Shown here: in pieces, positions 36,361 to 44,649 of the stretch | Layout: each line of letters opens with the position of its first letter | Numbering within the stretch: the stretch's first letter is position 1 | DNA from: CAYQLT01 sp964418425 | Lineage (GTDB): Bacteria > Bacillota > Limnochordia > Limnochordales > Geochordaceae | Assembly: GCA_964418425.1 (NCBI GenBank) | Contig: CAYQLT010000005.1 | Span: forward strand, 1-64,000 | Direction of reading: 5' to 3' | DNA length: 64,000 nt | The notes under the pieces: model-generated | Seen by the model: only the letters and a program-made list of their open reading frames with translations | Told to the model about the DNA's origin: nothing | The model's database searches: none | Translations under genes and position numbers: made by a program

Positions 36361-36381
36361 GGGCGTTGCGGAGGGCCGTCC

Positions 36382-37248
36382 ATGATAGAGGGCTTCACCC
36401 TGATTGACGCGCACGTGCATGCGCCGCGTTGGACCACCCTCAAGCCCGCATGGAAGCAGTGGGCGGCGCAGTTCGGGCCGGAGGTACCGGTGGGGGACCT
36501 GCTGGCTGCGGACGGCACCCTGGACCCGGCCCGGCTGGAGGCGTACCTGGACGCCGAGGGCGTGGACGTGGCCATCCTGCTGTGCGAGTACAGCCCCAAG
36601 GCGACGGGGATCCAGCCCGTGGAGGACCTTCTGCCCATCGTTCGCCACAACCCGCGGCGCTTTCGCTTCCTGGCCAACCTCAACCCGCACCTGCACTACC
36701 CGGTCGCCGAGGAGCTGGAGCGGCAGCTGGCCCTGGGGGCCGTCGGGTTGAAGCTGCACCCTGTGCACGGGGGCTTCTCGCCCGCCGATCCGGCGCTGTA
36801 TCCCGCTTACGCCACGTGCCAGGCCCGGGGGATCCCGGTGGTGTTCCATTGCGGGACCAGCGTCTTTCCGGGATCCACCAACCGCTATGCGGATCCGGTT
36901 TGGGTGGAAGAGGTAGTACGGGACTTTCCCGCACTCACCATCGTCCTGGCCCATGGCGGGCGAGGCTGGTGGTACGACGCCGCCGCCTTCATGGCCCTGA
37001 TGCGGCCGCAGGTCTGGATCGAGATCTCGGGGCTTCCGCCCCGCAGGCTTCCGGAGTACTACCGCCGGTTTGACTTCGAGCGCCTGGCCCGCAAGTTCAT
37101 CTTCGGCACCGACTGGCCCGGGGTGCCCGGCATCCGGGCCAATGCCCTGGCTCTGATGGAACTGGGATTGCCCGCCGAGGTGCTGGAGGCCATCTTCTGG
37201 AAGAATGCTGCCGCTGTGTACCGGATCGTGCCGGGCTCGCCGGGATGA
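36382..37248 (+). CDS. Amidohydrolase-2 family TIM-barrel protein
   Basis: A 288-residue metal-dependent hydrolase or decarboxylase of the amidohydrolase_2 family. It has the N-terminal metal motif L-I-D-A-H-V-H (H-x-H, residues about 8-14), a central V-F-H-C-G near residue 155, V-L-A-H-G-G and the late metal Asp in F-I-F-G-T-D-W-P-G near residue 240. This family includes ACMSD, gamma-resorcylate and other aryl decarboxylases as well as lactone hydrolases. In this cluster an aromatic acid decarboxylase or ring-derived lactone hydrolase is plausible. The start is ATG 36382 after GGAGG. It ends 30 bases before the convergent hcrB stop. Confidence 0.75.
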   Translation: MIEGFTLIDAHVHAPRWTTLKPAWKQWAAQFGPEVPVGDLLAADGTLDPARLEAYLDAEGVDVAILLCEYSPKATGIQPVEDLLPIVRHNPRRFRFLANLNPHLHYPVAEELERQLALGAVGLKLHPVHGGFSPADPALYPAYATCQARGIPVVFHCGTSVFPGSTNRYADPVWVEEVVRDFPALTIVLAHGGRGWWYDAAAFMALMRPQVWIEISGLPPRRLPEYYRRFDFERLARKFIFGTDWPGVPGIRANALALMELGLPAEVLEAIFWKNAAAVYRIVPGSPG

Positions 37249-37278
37249 GTTGCGCACAAGCAACCGGCGGCCTTGCGC

Positions 37279-38277
37279 TCAGCGCGCGGCCGGCCCTCCC
37301 GCCAGCCGCCGAAACGCCCGAACCGTCAACACCTCCGCCATGCGCCGCCGGTACAGCACGTCCAGGTCCGTGTTGTCCACGGGGCGGGCCCGCTTGCGGG
37401 CGGCTCGGGCCACCGCCGCCAGCGCCTCTTCCTGTCCCGCCCCGCCCGCAAGGGAGGCGGCCTCCTCCACCACCACCGGCGCGGAGCCGGCCGCTCCCAG
37501 CACCAGCCGGGCGCCTGTGACGCACCCGTCTTCGGCCAGGCGAAGCGCCGCGGCCACCCCCAGGATGGGAAAGTCAAAGGAGCCCCGCCGGCGAAGCTTC
37601 AGGTAGGTGGAGCGCCAGCCGTCGGGAGGGGGGAGCAGGACGGCGGTGAGAAGTTCATCCGGCTCCAGGCAGGTGGGGCGCATGCCGTCTTCCCGGTACA
37701 GCTCCCCAAGGCCGATTTCCCGCTCGCCCCGGGGGGATCGCAGCCGCACCCTGGCCCCCAGGGCCATCAGGGCGGGGGCGGTGTCCGAGGAAAAGACCGC
37801 CAGGCACCGGTCCGAACCCGGGGCCACCCGGCAGGGGGCCGCCGGGTCGCACTTCATGCAGTTGCCGACGGCCAGGCGCCACCACTCGCTCTGGTTGTAG
37901 TAGTAGCAGCGGGTGTCGACCAGCAGGTTGCCGCCCAGCGTGGCCATGTTGCGGATGGTGGGGGTGGCCACCTGCGCGGCCGCCTCGCCGAGGGCGGGAT
38001 AGACGGCCTGGATGCGAGGATCTTCAGCCAGCTCGGCCAGCGTGGTCAGCGCGCCCACGACCAAACCGCCCCGGCCGTCGGGGCGGATGCCCCGAAGCTC
38101 CGGGATGTGGCGGATGCTCACCAGGCTGCGCACTGAAAACTGGCGGCGCTTGAGAGCGGGCACCAGGTCGGTGCCGCCGGCCAGCACCCTTGCCTCCGCC
38201 CCGTGGCGGGCCAGCACCTCCAGGGCCTCGTCCACGGTGCGGGCCCGAACGTAACCCAACGCGGGCAGCCTCAGCAA
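37279..38277 (-). CDS. hcrB: 4-hydroxybenzoyl-CoA reductase, FAD/[4Fe-4S] subunit HcrB
   Basis: A 332-residue FAD-binding subunit of the xanthine oxidase family. The flavin loop L-A-G-G-T-D-L is near residue 33 and A-T-L-G-G-N-L near residue 113. An insert from about residue 122 to 160 carries Cys at about 124, 140, 143, 149 and 158 (D-T-R-C, G-N-C-M-K-C, A-P-C-R, D-R-C-L). This four-Cys insert with Y-Y-Y-N-Q before it matches the extra [4Fe-4S] loop that distinguishes 4-hydroxybenzoyl-CoA reductase from ordinary members and lets it run at low potential. It is the last gene of the minus-strand hcrC-A-B set. Confidence 0.88.
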   Translation of the reverse strand: MLRLPALGYVRARTVDEALEVLARHGAEARVLAGGTDLVPALKRRQFSVRSLVSIRHIPELRGIRPDGRGGLVVGALTTLAELAEDPRIQAVYPALGEAAAQVATPTIRNMATLGGNLLVDTRCYYYNQSEWWRLAVGNCMKCDPAAPCRVAPGSDRCLAVFSSDTAPALMALGARVRLRSPRGEREIGLGELYREDGMRPTCLEPDELLTAVLLPPPDGWRSTYLKLRRRGSFDFPILGVAAALRLAEDGCVTGARLVLGAAGSAPVVVEEAASLAGGAGQEEALAAVARAARKRARPVDNTDLDVLYRRRMAEVLTVRAFRRLAGGPAAR

Positions 38278-38355
38278 AAGGCTCGCCCCCTCGTCTCCAT
38301 GTCGTTTCGGTACGCCTTTACGCCGGCTCCGCAGGGCCGGGTCTTCGCTGGCCCG

Positions 38356-40782
38356 TCAGTTGCGGGCAGTCGCCACCGGCGCCGGCTGCGGGGGCGTCAG
38401 GCTCTCCTGCGCCGGAGGGGCCACCATCAGCGGCTCCGGCCAGCTGAACTCCGGCACCTGGCGCGGCCCCACCCGGCCGTCCCGGCCCTTCGCCCTTTCG
38501 TCCAGGGCCCTGAGCACCTTGTCGGGCGTGATGGGCACCTCGTCGATCCGCACGCCCAGAGCGTCGTAGACCGCATTGGCCAGGGCGGGCACCACCGGAA
38601 GAAGCGGGCCCTGACCCACCTCCTTGGCGCCAAACGGCCCTTCGGGGTCCTCGCTTTCCACGAGGAAGGTCTCCACCGGCGGCATCTCCAGCGCCGTGGG
38701 GGTTTTGTACTCCAGCATGGAGGGCGTGCGGTGGAGCTTCTTGCGAAAGGCCTGCTGCTCCATCAGGGCTTCGCTGAGGGCCATGTAGACGCACCCTTCC
38801 ACCTGCCCCACCGCCAGCGCGGGGTTGATGGCCCGCCCGATGTCGTGGGCGATCCAGACATGGCGGGGTTCGACCCGGCCCGTTTCGGGGTCGCAGCGCA
38901 CCTCCACCACGGCCGCCGTGTACGAGTAGGCGGGCGACGGCCCCACGCCGGAGCCCTTGTAGGGGCCGGCCAGGGCCGGAGGGCGGTAGCTGCCGGCCGC
39001 CAGCACGTTTCCGTGCCGCATCTCCGCAAGCCGGCACGCTTCCACGAAGGATACCTTGCGCTGGGGCTCGCGGCGAACTCGAACCTCGTGGCCGCCAAAC
39101 TCCAGCTCCTCGGGCGGGCACCCCAGGCGTTCGGCCACGGCTTCGGCGATGAGCTGGCGGACCTTGCGGGCGGCCTGCAGGGCCGCGTTGCCCGACATGA
39201 AGGTGACCCGGCTGGAATAGCTGCCCAGATCCAGAGGTGTCGCCGCGGTATCTCCAGTCACCAGGGTCACGTCGTCCAGGTCCACGCCCAGAACCTCCGC
39301 CACGATGGCGGCGTGCACCGTATGGGCGCCCTGCCCGATCTCCGTGGCCTGCGTGAAGACGGTCACGCCTCCTCCCCGGTCGCAGCGCACCCACACCTGG
39401 GAGTGATCCATCCCGTTCCAGTAGATGGGCAGGCCCGCGCCGGACATGTAGGCGCTCACCGCCAGCCCCACGCCCTGGCCGTACGGCAGCCGGCCCCGCT
39501 TTTCGAGGTAGCCGGATCGGGCCACCACCGTGGCCAGGCATCGGTCCAGCGCGCAGGAGGTGATGCGCAGGTGGTTCACGGTGCGGCTGAACGGCCTCAC
39601 CAGATTCTTCTCCCGCAACACCACGGGGTCCAGCCCCAGTTCCTCGGCCACCTTGTCCAGGTGAACCTCCAGCGCGAACCGGGGTTGCGGGGTTCCGTGG
39701 CCGCGCTTGGGCCCGCACGGGGGCTTGTTGGTGAAAACCCGCAGCCCCTCGAAGCGGTACGCCGGGATGCGGTACGTGGTGGTCTGAAGGGCTCCCGTGT
39801 AGTAGGCGGTGGCGACCCCGTAGCTGGTGTGGGCGCCCCCGTCCAGGAAGCTGCGGAAGTGGAGCGCCGTCAGCGTCCCGTCCCGCCGCCAGCCGGAGCG
39901 AACCCACATGAGCACGGGGTGGCGGCCCCGGTGGTTGTAGAAAACCTCCTCCCGGGTCAAGGTCACCTTGCAGGGGCGCCCGGTGATGAGGGACAGCTTG
40001 CAGGCCACCGCCTCGTGCTGGAAGGGGTCGCATTTGCCCCCGAAGCCGCCCCCGGACGGCATGGCCACCACCCGAACCCGAGCGGGCGGGAGCCCCAGGA
40101 TCTGCGCCAGGGCCTTTTGCACGTAGTGGGGGTTTTGGGTGCTGGAATACAGGGTCACCCGATCCGGCCCTTCGGGCACCGCCACCGCGGCGTGTTCCTC
40201 CAGGGCGAGATGGTTGCTCCCCTCGTAGAAAAACGTATCCTCGCGGACGTACTCTGCCGCCTCAAAGCCGCCCTCCACGTCTCCGAACTGCAGGGCGATC
40301 ACTTTGTGGACGTTGCCGTGCTTGACGCCGGGGTGAATGGGCCAGGCGGAAGGGGAGAGGGCCTCCTCGATGGACATGCAGGCGGGCAGGTCCTCGTACT
40401 CCACTCGGATGCGCCGGCATGCCTCCTCGGCCAGCCACTCGTCGTCGGCGGCCACCGCCGCCACCCCGTCGCCCACGTAGCGCACCACATCCTGGGCCAG
40501 GGCGTGCTCGTCCTCGCCGATGGGCATGATGCCGTAGCGGGCCGGCAGGTCCTGTCCGGTGATGACGGCCCGCACCCCCGGCAGGCGCTCGGCCGGGGAG
40601 GTGTCGATGGCTCGGATGCGGGCATGGGCGCGCAGGCTGCGAAGAAGCTTCACGTGCAGCATGTTGGGGAACACGAGGTCGCCGGCGTACAGGAGCTGGC
40701 CGCAGGCTTTCTTGAAGGCCTCTACCCGCGGCAGCGAGCGGCCGATCACCGAAAAGCCTTGCGAGAAATCCTGGGAGCTCAT
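38356..40782 (-). CDS. hcrA: 4-hydroxybenzoyl-CoA reductase, molybdenum subunit HcrA
   Basis: An 808-residue molybdopterin-binding subunit. Landmarks are Y-A-G-D-L-V near residue 32, G-G-G-F-G-G-K near residue 240, T-E-I-G-Q-G-A-H and the catalytic Glu in F-G-A-K-E-V-G-Q-G-P near residue 735. HcrA removes the phenolic hydroxyl of 4-hydroxybenzoyl-CoA to give benzoyl-CoA. The start is ATG 40782-40780, overlapping the hcrC stop (ATGA). The extra N-terminal residues and somewhat greater length than the Thauera enzyme are unremarkable. Without the HcrB insert one could have called it a generic xanthine dehydrogenase. Confidence 0.85.
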   Translation of the reverse strand: MSSQDFSQGFSVIGRSLPRVEAFKKACGQLLYAGDLVFPNMLHVKLLRSLRAHARIRAIDTSPAERLPGVRAVITGQDLPARYGIMPIGEDEHALAQDVVRYVGDGVAAVAADDEWLAEEACRRIRVEYEDLPACMSIEEALSPSAWPIHPGVKHGNVHKVIALQFGDVEGGFEAAEYVREDTFFYEGSNHLALEEHAAVAVPEGPDRVTLYSSTQNPHYVQKALAQILGLPPARVRVVAMPSGGGFGGKCDPFQHEAVACKLSLITGRPCKVTLTREEVFYNHRGRHPVLMWVRSGWRRDGTLTALHFRSFLDGGAHTSYGVATAYYTGALQTTTYRIPAYRFEGLRVFTNKPPCGPKRGHGTPQPRFALEVHLDKVAEELGLDPVVLREKNLVRPFSRTVNHLRITSCALDRCLATVVARSGYLEKRGRLPYGQGVGLAVSAYMSGAGLPIYWNGMDHSQVWVRCDRGGGVTVFTQATEIGQGAHTVHAAIVAEVLGVDLDDVTLVTGDTAATPLDLGSYSSRVTFMSGNAALQAARKVRQLIAEAVAERLGCPPEELEFGGHEVRVRREPQRKVSFVEACRLAEMRHGNVLAAGSYRPPALAGPYKGSGVGPSPAYSYTAAVVEVRCDPETGRVEPRHVWIAHDIGRAINPALAVGQVEGCVYMALSEALMEQQAFRKKLHRTPSMLEYKTPTALEMPPVETFLVESEDPEGPFGAKEVGQGPLLPVVPALANAVYDALGVRIDEVPITPDKVLRALDERAKGRDGRVGPRQVPEFSWPEPLMVAPPAQESLTPPQPAPVATARN

Positions 40783-41396
40783 GGGCGCGATGCCTCCTCG
40801 CCGGAAGGCTGGCTGCCGGCACCGACGGGTGCCGGCCGGTCCAGCGCCGCCAGCCGGCCGTCCAGTTTCGCAATCGCCTCCAACGGCGGGGGCACGGCCC
40901 GTGCTTGCGCGCCGTCCAGCAGGGCGGCGGCCCGCTCGACGGCTTCGAAGATCTTGAGGTATCCGGTGCACCGGCAAAGGTTGCCGGCGAGCGCCTCCTG
41001 GATGGCGTGCCGGCTTGGCCGGGGATTTCGGCTCAGCAACGCCGCGGCCGCCATCAGCATGCCGGGGGTGCAGTAGCCGCACTGCGCGGCCCCGAGTTCG
41101 GCGAAGGCCTGCTGCAGCGGGTGCGGGTGGGCTGGCGTACCCAGGCCCTCAACCGTGGTGATCTCCGCCTCCCCCAGGTCGGCCGCCAGCGCCAGGCACG
41201 AGAGCACCGGGCGGCCGTTCACGAGCACCGTGCAGGCCCCGCACTCGCCCAGCTCGCAGCCGTGCTTGGTGCCCACCAGCCCCAGATCCTCCCGGAGCAC
41301 CTCCAGCACGGTCTTGAAAACGGGGACGTGAAGCTCGCACGGCCGGCCGTTGACGGTCCAGCGGACCGGCTGCTTCGACTGCGCCGCTGGGTCCAC
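40779..41396 (-). CDS. hcrC: 4-hydroxybenzoyl-CoA reductase, [2Fe-2S] subunit HcrC
   Basis: A 205-residue iron-sulfur subunit with the plant-type ferredoxin motif G-C-E-L-G-E-C-G-A-C near residue 47 plus a fourth Cys (L-S-C-L-A). A second cluster follows in C-G-Y-C-T-P-G and L-C-R-C-T-G-Y. It passes electrons to the molybdenum site of HcrA. A C-terminal tail of about 45 Pro/Ala-rich residues is longer than usual. The start is GTG 41396, 142 bases after the regulator gene, so transcription may run from the regulator promoter. Confidence 0.87.
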   Translation of the reverse strand: MDPAAQSKQPVRWTVNGRPCELHVPVFKTVLEVLREDLGLVGTKHGCELGECGACTVLVNGRPVLSCLALAADLGEAEITTVEGLGTPAHPHPLQQAFAELGAAQCGYCTPGMLMAAAALLSRNPRPSRHAIQEALAGNLCRCTGYLKIFEAVERAAALLDGAQARAVPPPLEAIAKLDGRLAALDRPAPVGAGSQPSGEEASRP

Positions 41397-41538
41397 CGGG
41401 CCGGGCCCCCTCTCGCGGCAGTTTTACCTTCATGTTCCCGTTTGCCAGCTTAAAGGCCAGGCGGCTTCCCTGAAAACCGTCTTTCACGACGGATTTTGCG
41501 GGCGCCTGCCGTCCGTTCGGCGGAAGCGCCCCGGCCGC

Positions 41539-43434
41539 CTATGCGCCCTCCCCGGCCAGCCGCAGGATCAGCAGGGCCAGGTGCAGCCGAAAGCGCACCT
41601 CCATCGAGGAGAGGTCCACGCCCAGCAGCTGTTCGATGCGGCTCAAGCGGTATTTGAGCCCGCTTGGGTGCAGACGGCTTACCCGGGCCGTCTCGGCCAG
41701 GCTGCACTGGCAGCGAAGGTATGTTCGCAGGGTCTGCACCAGCTGGCTGCCCCGCCGGGCGTCGTACGCCAGGAGCGGTTCGAGAAACTGCCGGGCCCAG
41801 CTTGCCATGGGCCCCCGTACCTCGGAGCGAAGCAGGTGGCGATAGGGGCCCAGCTCGTCGCACGTGACCAGCAGGCCGGTGGCCCCGAACTCCCGGAGGA
41901 TCTCCAGGGTCTCCCGCGCGAGCCGATACGAAGCGCTGAACTCCCTGGGCCGCTGGCAAGGGAGGCCGGCCGCCGCGCGAGCCCCCGCCCCGCCCTCCAC
42001 CGAACGGCACAGCCGCTGCCACACGTGCTGCAGCCAGCCGCCCTCGTCGCCCGCGCCGGCCGGCGCCGCGGGAACCAGCAGGGCGACGGCATCGCCGTGG
42101 GTCACCGCCAGGCCCCCGCCTGCCACGGCCCGAAGCGTCTGCTGCAGGCGGACCAGGATATCCGGGCCCAGCCGCTCGGGCGCGACGCCCCAGTCGGCCA
42201 CCACCACCCGATGCGCGGGCCCCAGGTCGATGCCCGCGTTGGCCATCCGGCGGGCCATCGCCTCATCGTCGGAGAAATCCCCTCGCAGCAGGCTGGCCAC
42301 CACGTCTCCCAGGATGCGTGCCTCGGCCGCTGCCACCGCCTGCTGCTTGAGCATCTCGACGGCGTACACCGTCGCCGCCCGTTCCAGCACGGCCGCCTGC
42401 TCCTCCGGCGGCTCGGGCAGGCAAAGGGTGCAGACGTAGCCCAGCACCCTGGGGCCGGCGACGATAGGGGCTGCCAGCCAGTCCCCCCCGATGCCGGCCG
42501 CCGGCACCGGGCCCAGGCGCAGGGCACGCCGGCCGGCCTTGAGAGAAGCCACCCGGACGGCCTGCTCGCGGCTGTCGCCGGCCAACCCCACGGGCCCGGT
42601 GCGCTCCGGCTCCCGGGGTGCCATGGCGTCGGGCGGGACCACGGCCAGCAGGCGGTGGTTCGCATCCTCGACGGCCACCGGGCAGCCCAGGAGCCGGTGC
42701 AGGGCGGAGGTGATCTCCTCGATGCCCTTTCCCTCCAGCACAAGCCGGGTGAGTTCCTCGTGCACCGCGGCGGTTCGCTGAAGCTGCTGGTGGCGCAGGC
42801 GGATCTCCCGGTATGCCCGGTCCAGCTCTTCGGCCACCTTGCTCTCCTCGTAAAACGGAAGCTCCGATTCGATCTCGGCACCCCAGCCCTCCAGCGCCTT
42901 GCCCACGAAGCGGCAGACCGGATCGCCCGCCCCCACGCACGCGACCTCTTTGTACAGAATCCGCCGCCCCATGAAGGCGGTGCCGTATCCTCCGGCATAG
43001 CCGCAAAGGGTCCAGCAGACCGGCGCAGGCGCCAGCCCGAACTGCTTCAGATGCTGCTCGGCCTCGTACGAATGGGACCAGGTGCCCTCGACGTGGAATC
43101 GGCCTTCCTGCCGGTCGATCTCCGAGCGCTCCACCCGAACCCGGGCGACCCCCTCCAGCGAGTGCAGGTAGGGGGCCGCCTGCAGCCATTCGGTCTCGTC
43201 GTCCCACGGATAGCGGTCCTGCATGTCCAGCGCGTCGTGGTATCCGCAGGACCAGCCGTAGCGGACGAGAAAGCCCTTGGCCCGCTCGGGCCCCAGGTTG
43301 AGGATCAGATCCTTGCGAAGCGCGCCCAGCGCGTCGGCGTTGACCACCACGACCCGTCGCCGGTGCAAGAAGATCCGGCCTTCCCTCGGGTTGAGGTGCA
43401 AGACGGTATCCAGTTTGAGGTCTCGAGCTTTCAT
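41539..43434 (-). CDS. Aromatic-sensing regulator: XylR-N/V4R domains with PucR-type HTH
   Basis: A 631-residue protein. The N-terminus (residues 1-210) resembles the XylR_N plus V4R sensor of sigma-54 activators such as XylR/DmpR: K-L-D-T-V-L-H-L-N-P near the start, G-Y-H-D-A-L, and V4R stretch with C-x-G-A-G-D-P-V-C-R-F. A coiled segment follows, then a GAF-like region. The C-terminal helix-turn-helix is of the PucR/CdaR class (S-L-A-E-T-A-R-V-S-R-L-H-P-S-G-L-K-Y-R-L near residue 585) and not an AAA+ ATPase. So a benzoate/phenol-type sensor drives a different DNA-binding output. It precedes hcrCAB on the same strand and is divergent from the paaK pair. Confidence 0.8.
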   Translation of the reverse strand: MKARDLKLDTVLHLNPREGRIFLHRRRVVVVNADALGALRKDLILNLGPERAKGFLVRYGWSCGYHDALDMQDRYPWDDETEWLQAAPYLHSLEGVARVRVERSEIDRQEGRFHVEGTWSHSYEAEQHLKQFGLAPAPVCWTLCGYAGGYGTAFMGRRILYKEVACVGAGDPVCRFVGKALEGWGAEIESELPFYEESKVAEELDRAYREIRLRHQQLQRTAAVHEELTRLVLEGKGIEEITSALHRLLGCPVAVEDANHRLLAVVPPDAMAPREPERTGPVGLAGDSREQAVRVASLKAGRRALRLGPVPAAGIGGDWLAAPIVAGPRVLGYVCTLCLPEPPEEQAAVLERAATVYAVEMLKQQAVAAAEARILGDVVASLLRGDFSDDEAMARRMANAGIDLGPAHRVVVADWGVAPERLGPDILVRLQQTLRAVAGGGLAVTHGDAVALLVPAAPAGAGDEGGWLQHVWQRLCRSVEGGAGARAAAGLPCQRPREFSASYRLARETLEILREFGATGLLVTCDELGPYRHLLRSEVRGPMASWARQFLEPLLAYDARRGSQLVQTLRTYLRCQCSLAETARVSRLHPSGLKYRLSRIEQLLGVDLSSMEVRFRLHLALLILRLAGEGA

Positions 43435-43500
43435 CCGCGCCGCCTCCGAGACCGGTTTCTATCCCGGTTCGAGCCTACCACGGCGCCCGGCCATCCGGTA

Positions 43501-43516
43501 CCGACCAGGTGGTCGG
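43501..43516. promoter_or_regulatory. 7-2-7 palindrome between regulator and paaK pair
   Basis: CCGACCA-GG-TGGTCGG lies in the 195-base divergent region (43435-43629). It is a good candidate operator for the adjacent PucR-type regulator or a TetR protein. The -10 elements on either side are not convincing. Confidence 0.4.
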
Positions 43517-43629
43517 ACCCAAAGCCCGTTGACCGTCGTGCGAGACGGAATCGCTTGCAACTCGTTCTCCCCGACAGGAGGGGCGGCCCCGCCCGGCGAA
43601 CCGCCCGGCGTCTTCGGGAGCCGTCGGGT

Positions 43630-44649
43630 ATGCAGGAGCTTTTCCCGGCAGAGCGTGCATCCTCCGTCGAGCGGCGGTTGGCCCAATGGGAGCGCCTGCG
43701 CCATCTGGTGGCCCTGGCGTGGGAGCGCTCGGCCTTCTATCGGCGGCGGTGGGAGGGAGCGGGCCTGCCGGGGCCCGAGGCGTTGACCGGCTTGCAGGAT
43801 CTCCCCCGGCTGGGCAGCGTCACCCGGGAGGAACTGGCGTGGGATCAGCAGGCTCACCCGCCCTGGGGGAGCGTGCTCACCGTCCCTCCTCACCGGCTGC
43901 TGGCCGTGCACCGAGCGGGCATCGATGGGGAGATGCCCTTTTTCTGGTACGACGACGCCGAGAGCTGGCAGTGGGTTGTCGGGCTGTGGGATTACGCCTT
44001 CCGGGCGGCGGGTGTGCGGCCCGCCGAGCGGGCCCTGTTCGCCTGCGGCTTCGGCCCGGTCGCGTGGTACTGGGCCGGCCTGGAACGAGCCCAGCAGTTG
44101 GGCCTGATGGTCATCAGCGGGGCCGCCATGAGCCCCGTTCAGCGGCTTCAGAACCTCCTGGATCTGCAGGTCACCCTTCTGGTGGGCTCGGCGGAGGAGC
44201 TATTGGAGCTGGCCCGGGAGGCGGCGGACAACGCAAGTCCGGTATGGAAGGGCTGTGTGCGCCGCATCCTTCACGCCTGCGGGCCGGGCACCGACCCGGC
44301 CGATGTGGGGCGCCGGCTGGCGGCTGCCTGGCGGGCCGAGGCGCTGGCCGTCTGGTGGGTGGCGGAAGCGGGACTGGTGGCCTTTGAATGCCAGTGCGCC
44401 ACCGGCCGGCTGCACCTGCTGGAAAGCGAACTTTTCGTCGAGGTCGTCGATCCGCAAACCCAACAGCCGGTGCCGCCGGGCGACGAGGGGGAGCTGGTGG
44501 TGACCGCTTTGGGGCGCACCGCGATGCCCCTGATCCGGCTGCGCACGGGCGAGCGGGTCGCCCTGGACGAAACACCGTGCCCGTGCGGCCGCACCTTCCG
44601 ACGCCTGCGCGGCGGCACCCGAGAGAGGGGCGGGAGGGGCGAGGCGTGA
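43630..44649 (+). CDS. Degenerate PaaK-like protein (probable pseudoenzyme)
   Basis: A 339-residue paralogue of phenylacetate-CoA ligase. It aligns with the next gene through S-A-F-Y-R-R-R-W, the central fold and G-E-L-V-V-T-A-L-G-R-T-A-M-P-L-I-R-L-R-T-G. It lacks key parts: the phosphate-binding T-S-G-T-T-G loop is replaced by H-R-A-G-I-D-G-E-M-P (residue about 95), the T-G-A-T-E-V motif reads W-V-A-E-A-G-L, and the C-terminal adenylation subdomain (about 100 residues) is absent. It therefore probably cannot adenylate. It starts with ATG 43630, and its stop overlaps the GTG of paaK (GTGA). A regulatory or structural partner of PaaK is possible. Confidence 0.7.
   Translation: MQELFPAERASSVERRLAQWERLRHLVALAWERSAFYRRRWEGAGLPGPEALTGLQDLPRLGSVTREELAWDQQAHPPWGSVLTVPPHRLLAVHRAGIDGEMPFFWYDDAESWQWVVGLWDYAFRAAGVRPAERALFACGFGPVAWYWAGLERAQQLGLMVISGAAMSPVQRLQNLLDLQVTLLVGSAEELLELAREAADNASPVWKGCVRRILHACGPGTDPADVGRRLAAAWRAEALAVWWVAEAGLVAFECQCATGRLHLLESELFVEVVDPQTQQPVPPGDEGELVVTALGRTAMPLIRLRTGERVALDETPCPCGRTFRRLRGGTRERGGRGEA

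Noticed and set aside
38203..41076. Open frame of 957 codons on the plus strand opposite hcrA
   Set aside because: It is antisense to hcrA/hcrC, whose conserved motifs are beyond doubt. Long antisense frames are common at this G+C content, and the translation has no recognisable domain.
41350..43629. Long N-terminal extension of the PaaK-like gene
   Set aside because: The frame is open back to 41350 but overlaps the regulator gene in antisense. Only the part from ATG 43630 resembles PaaK.
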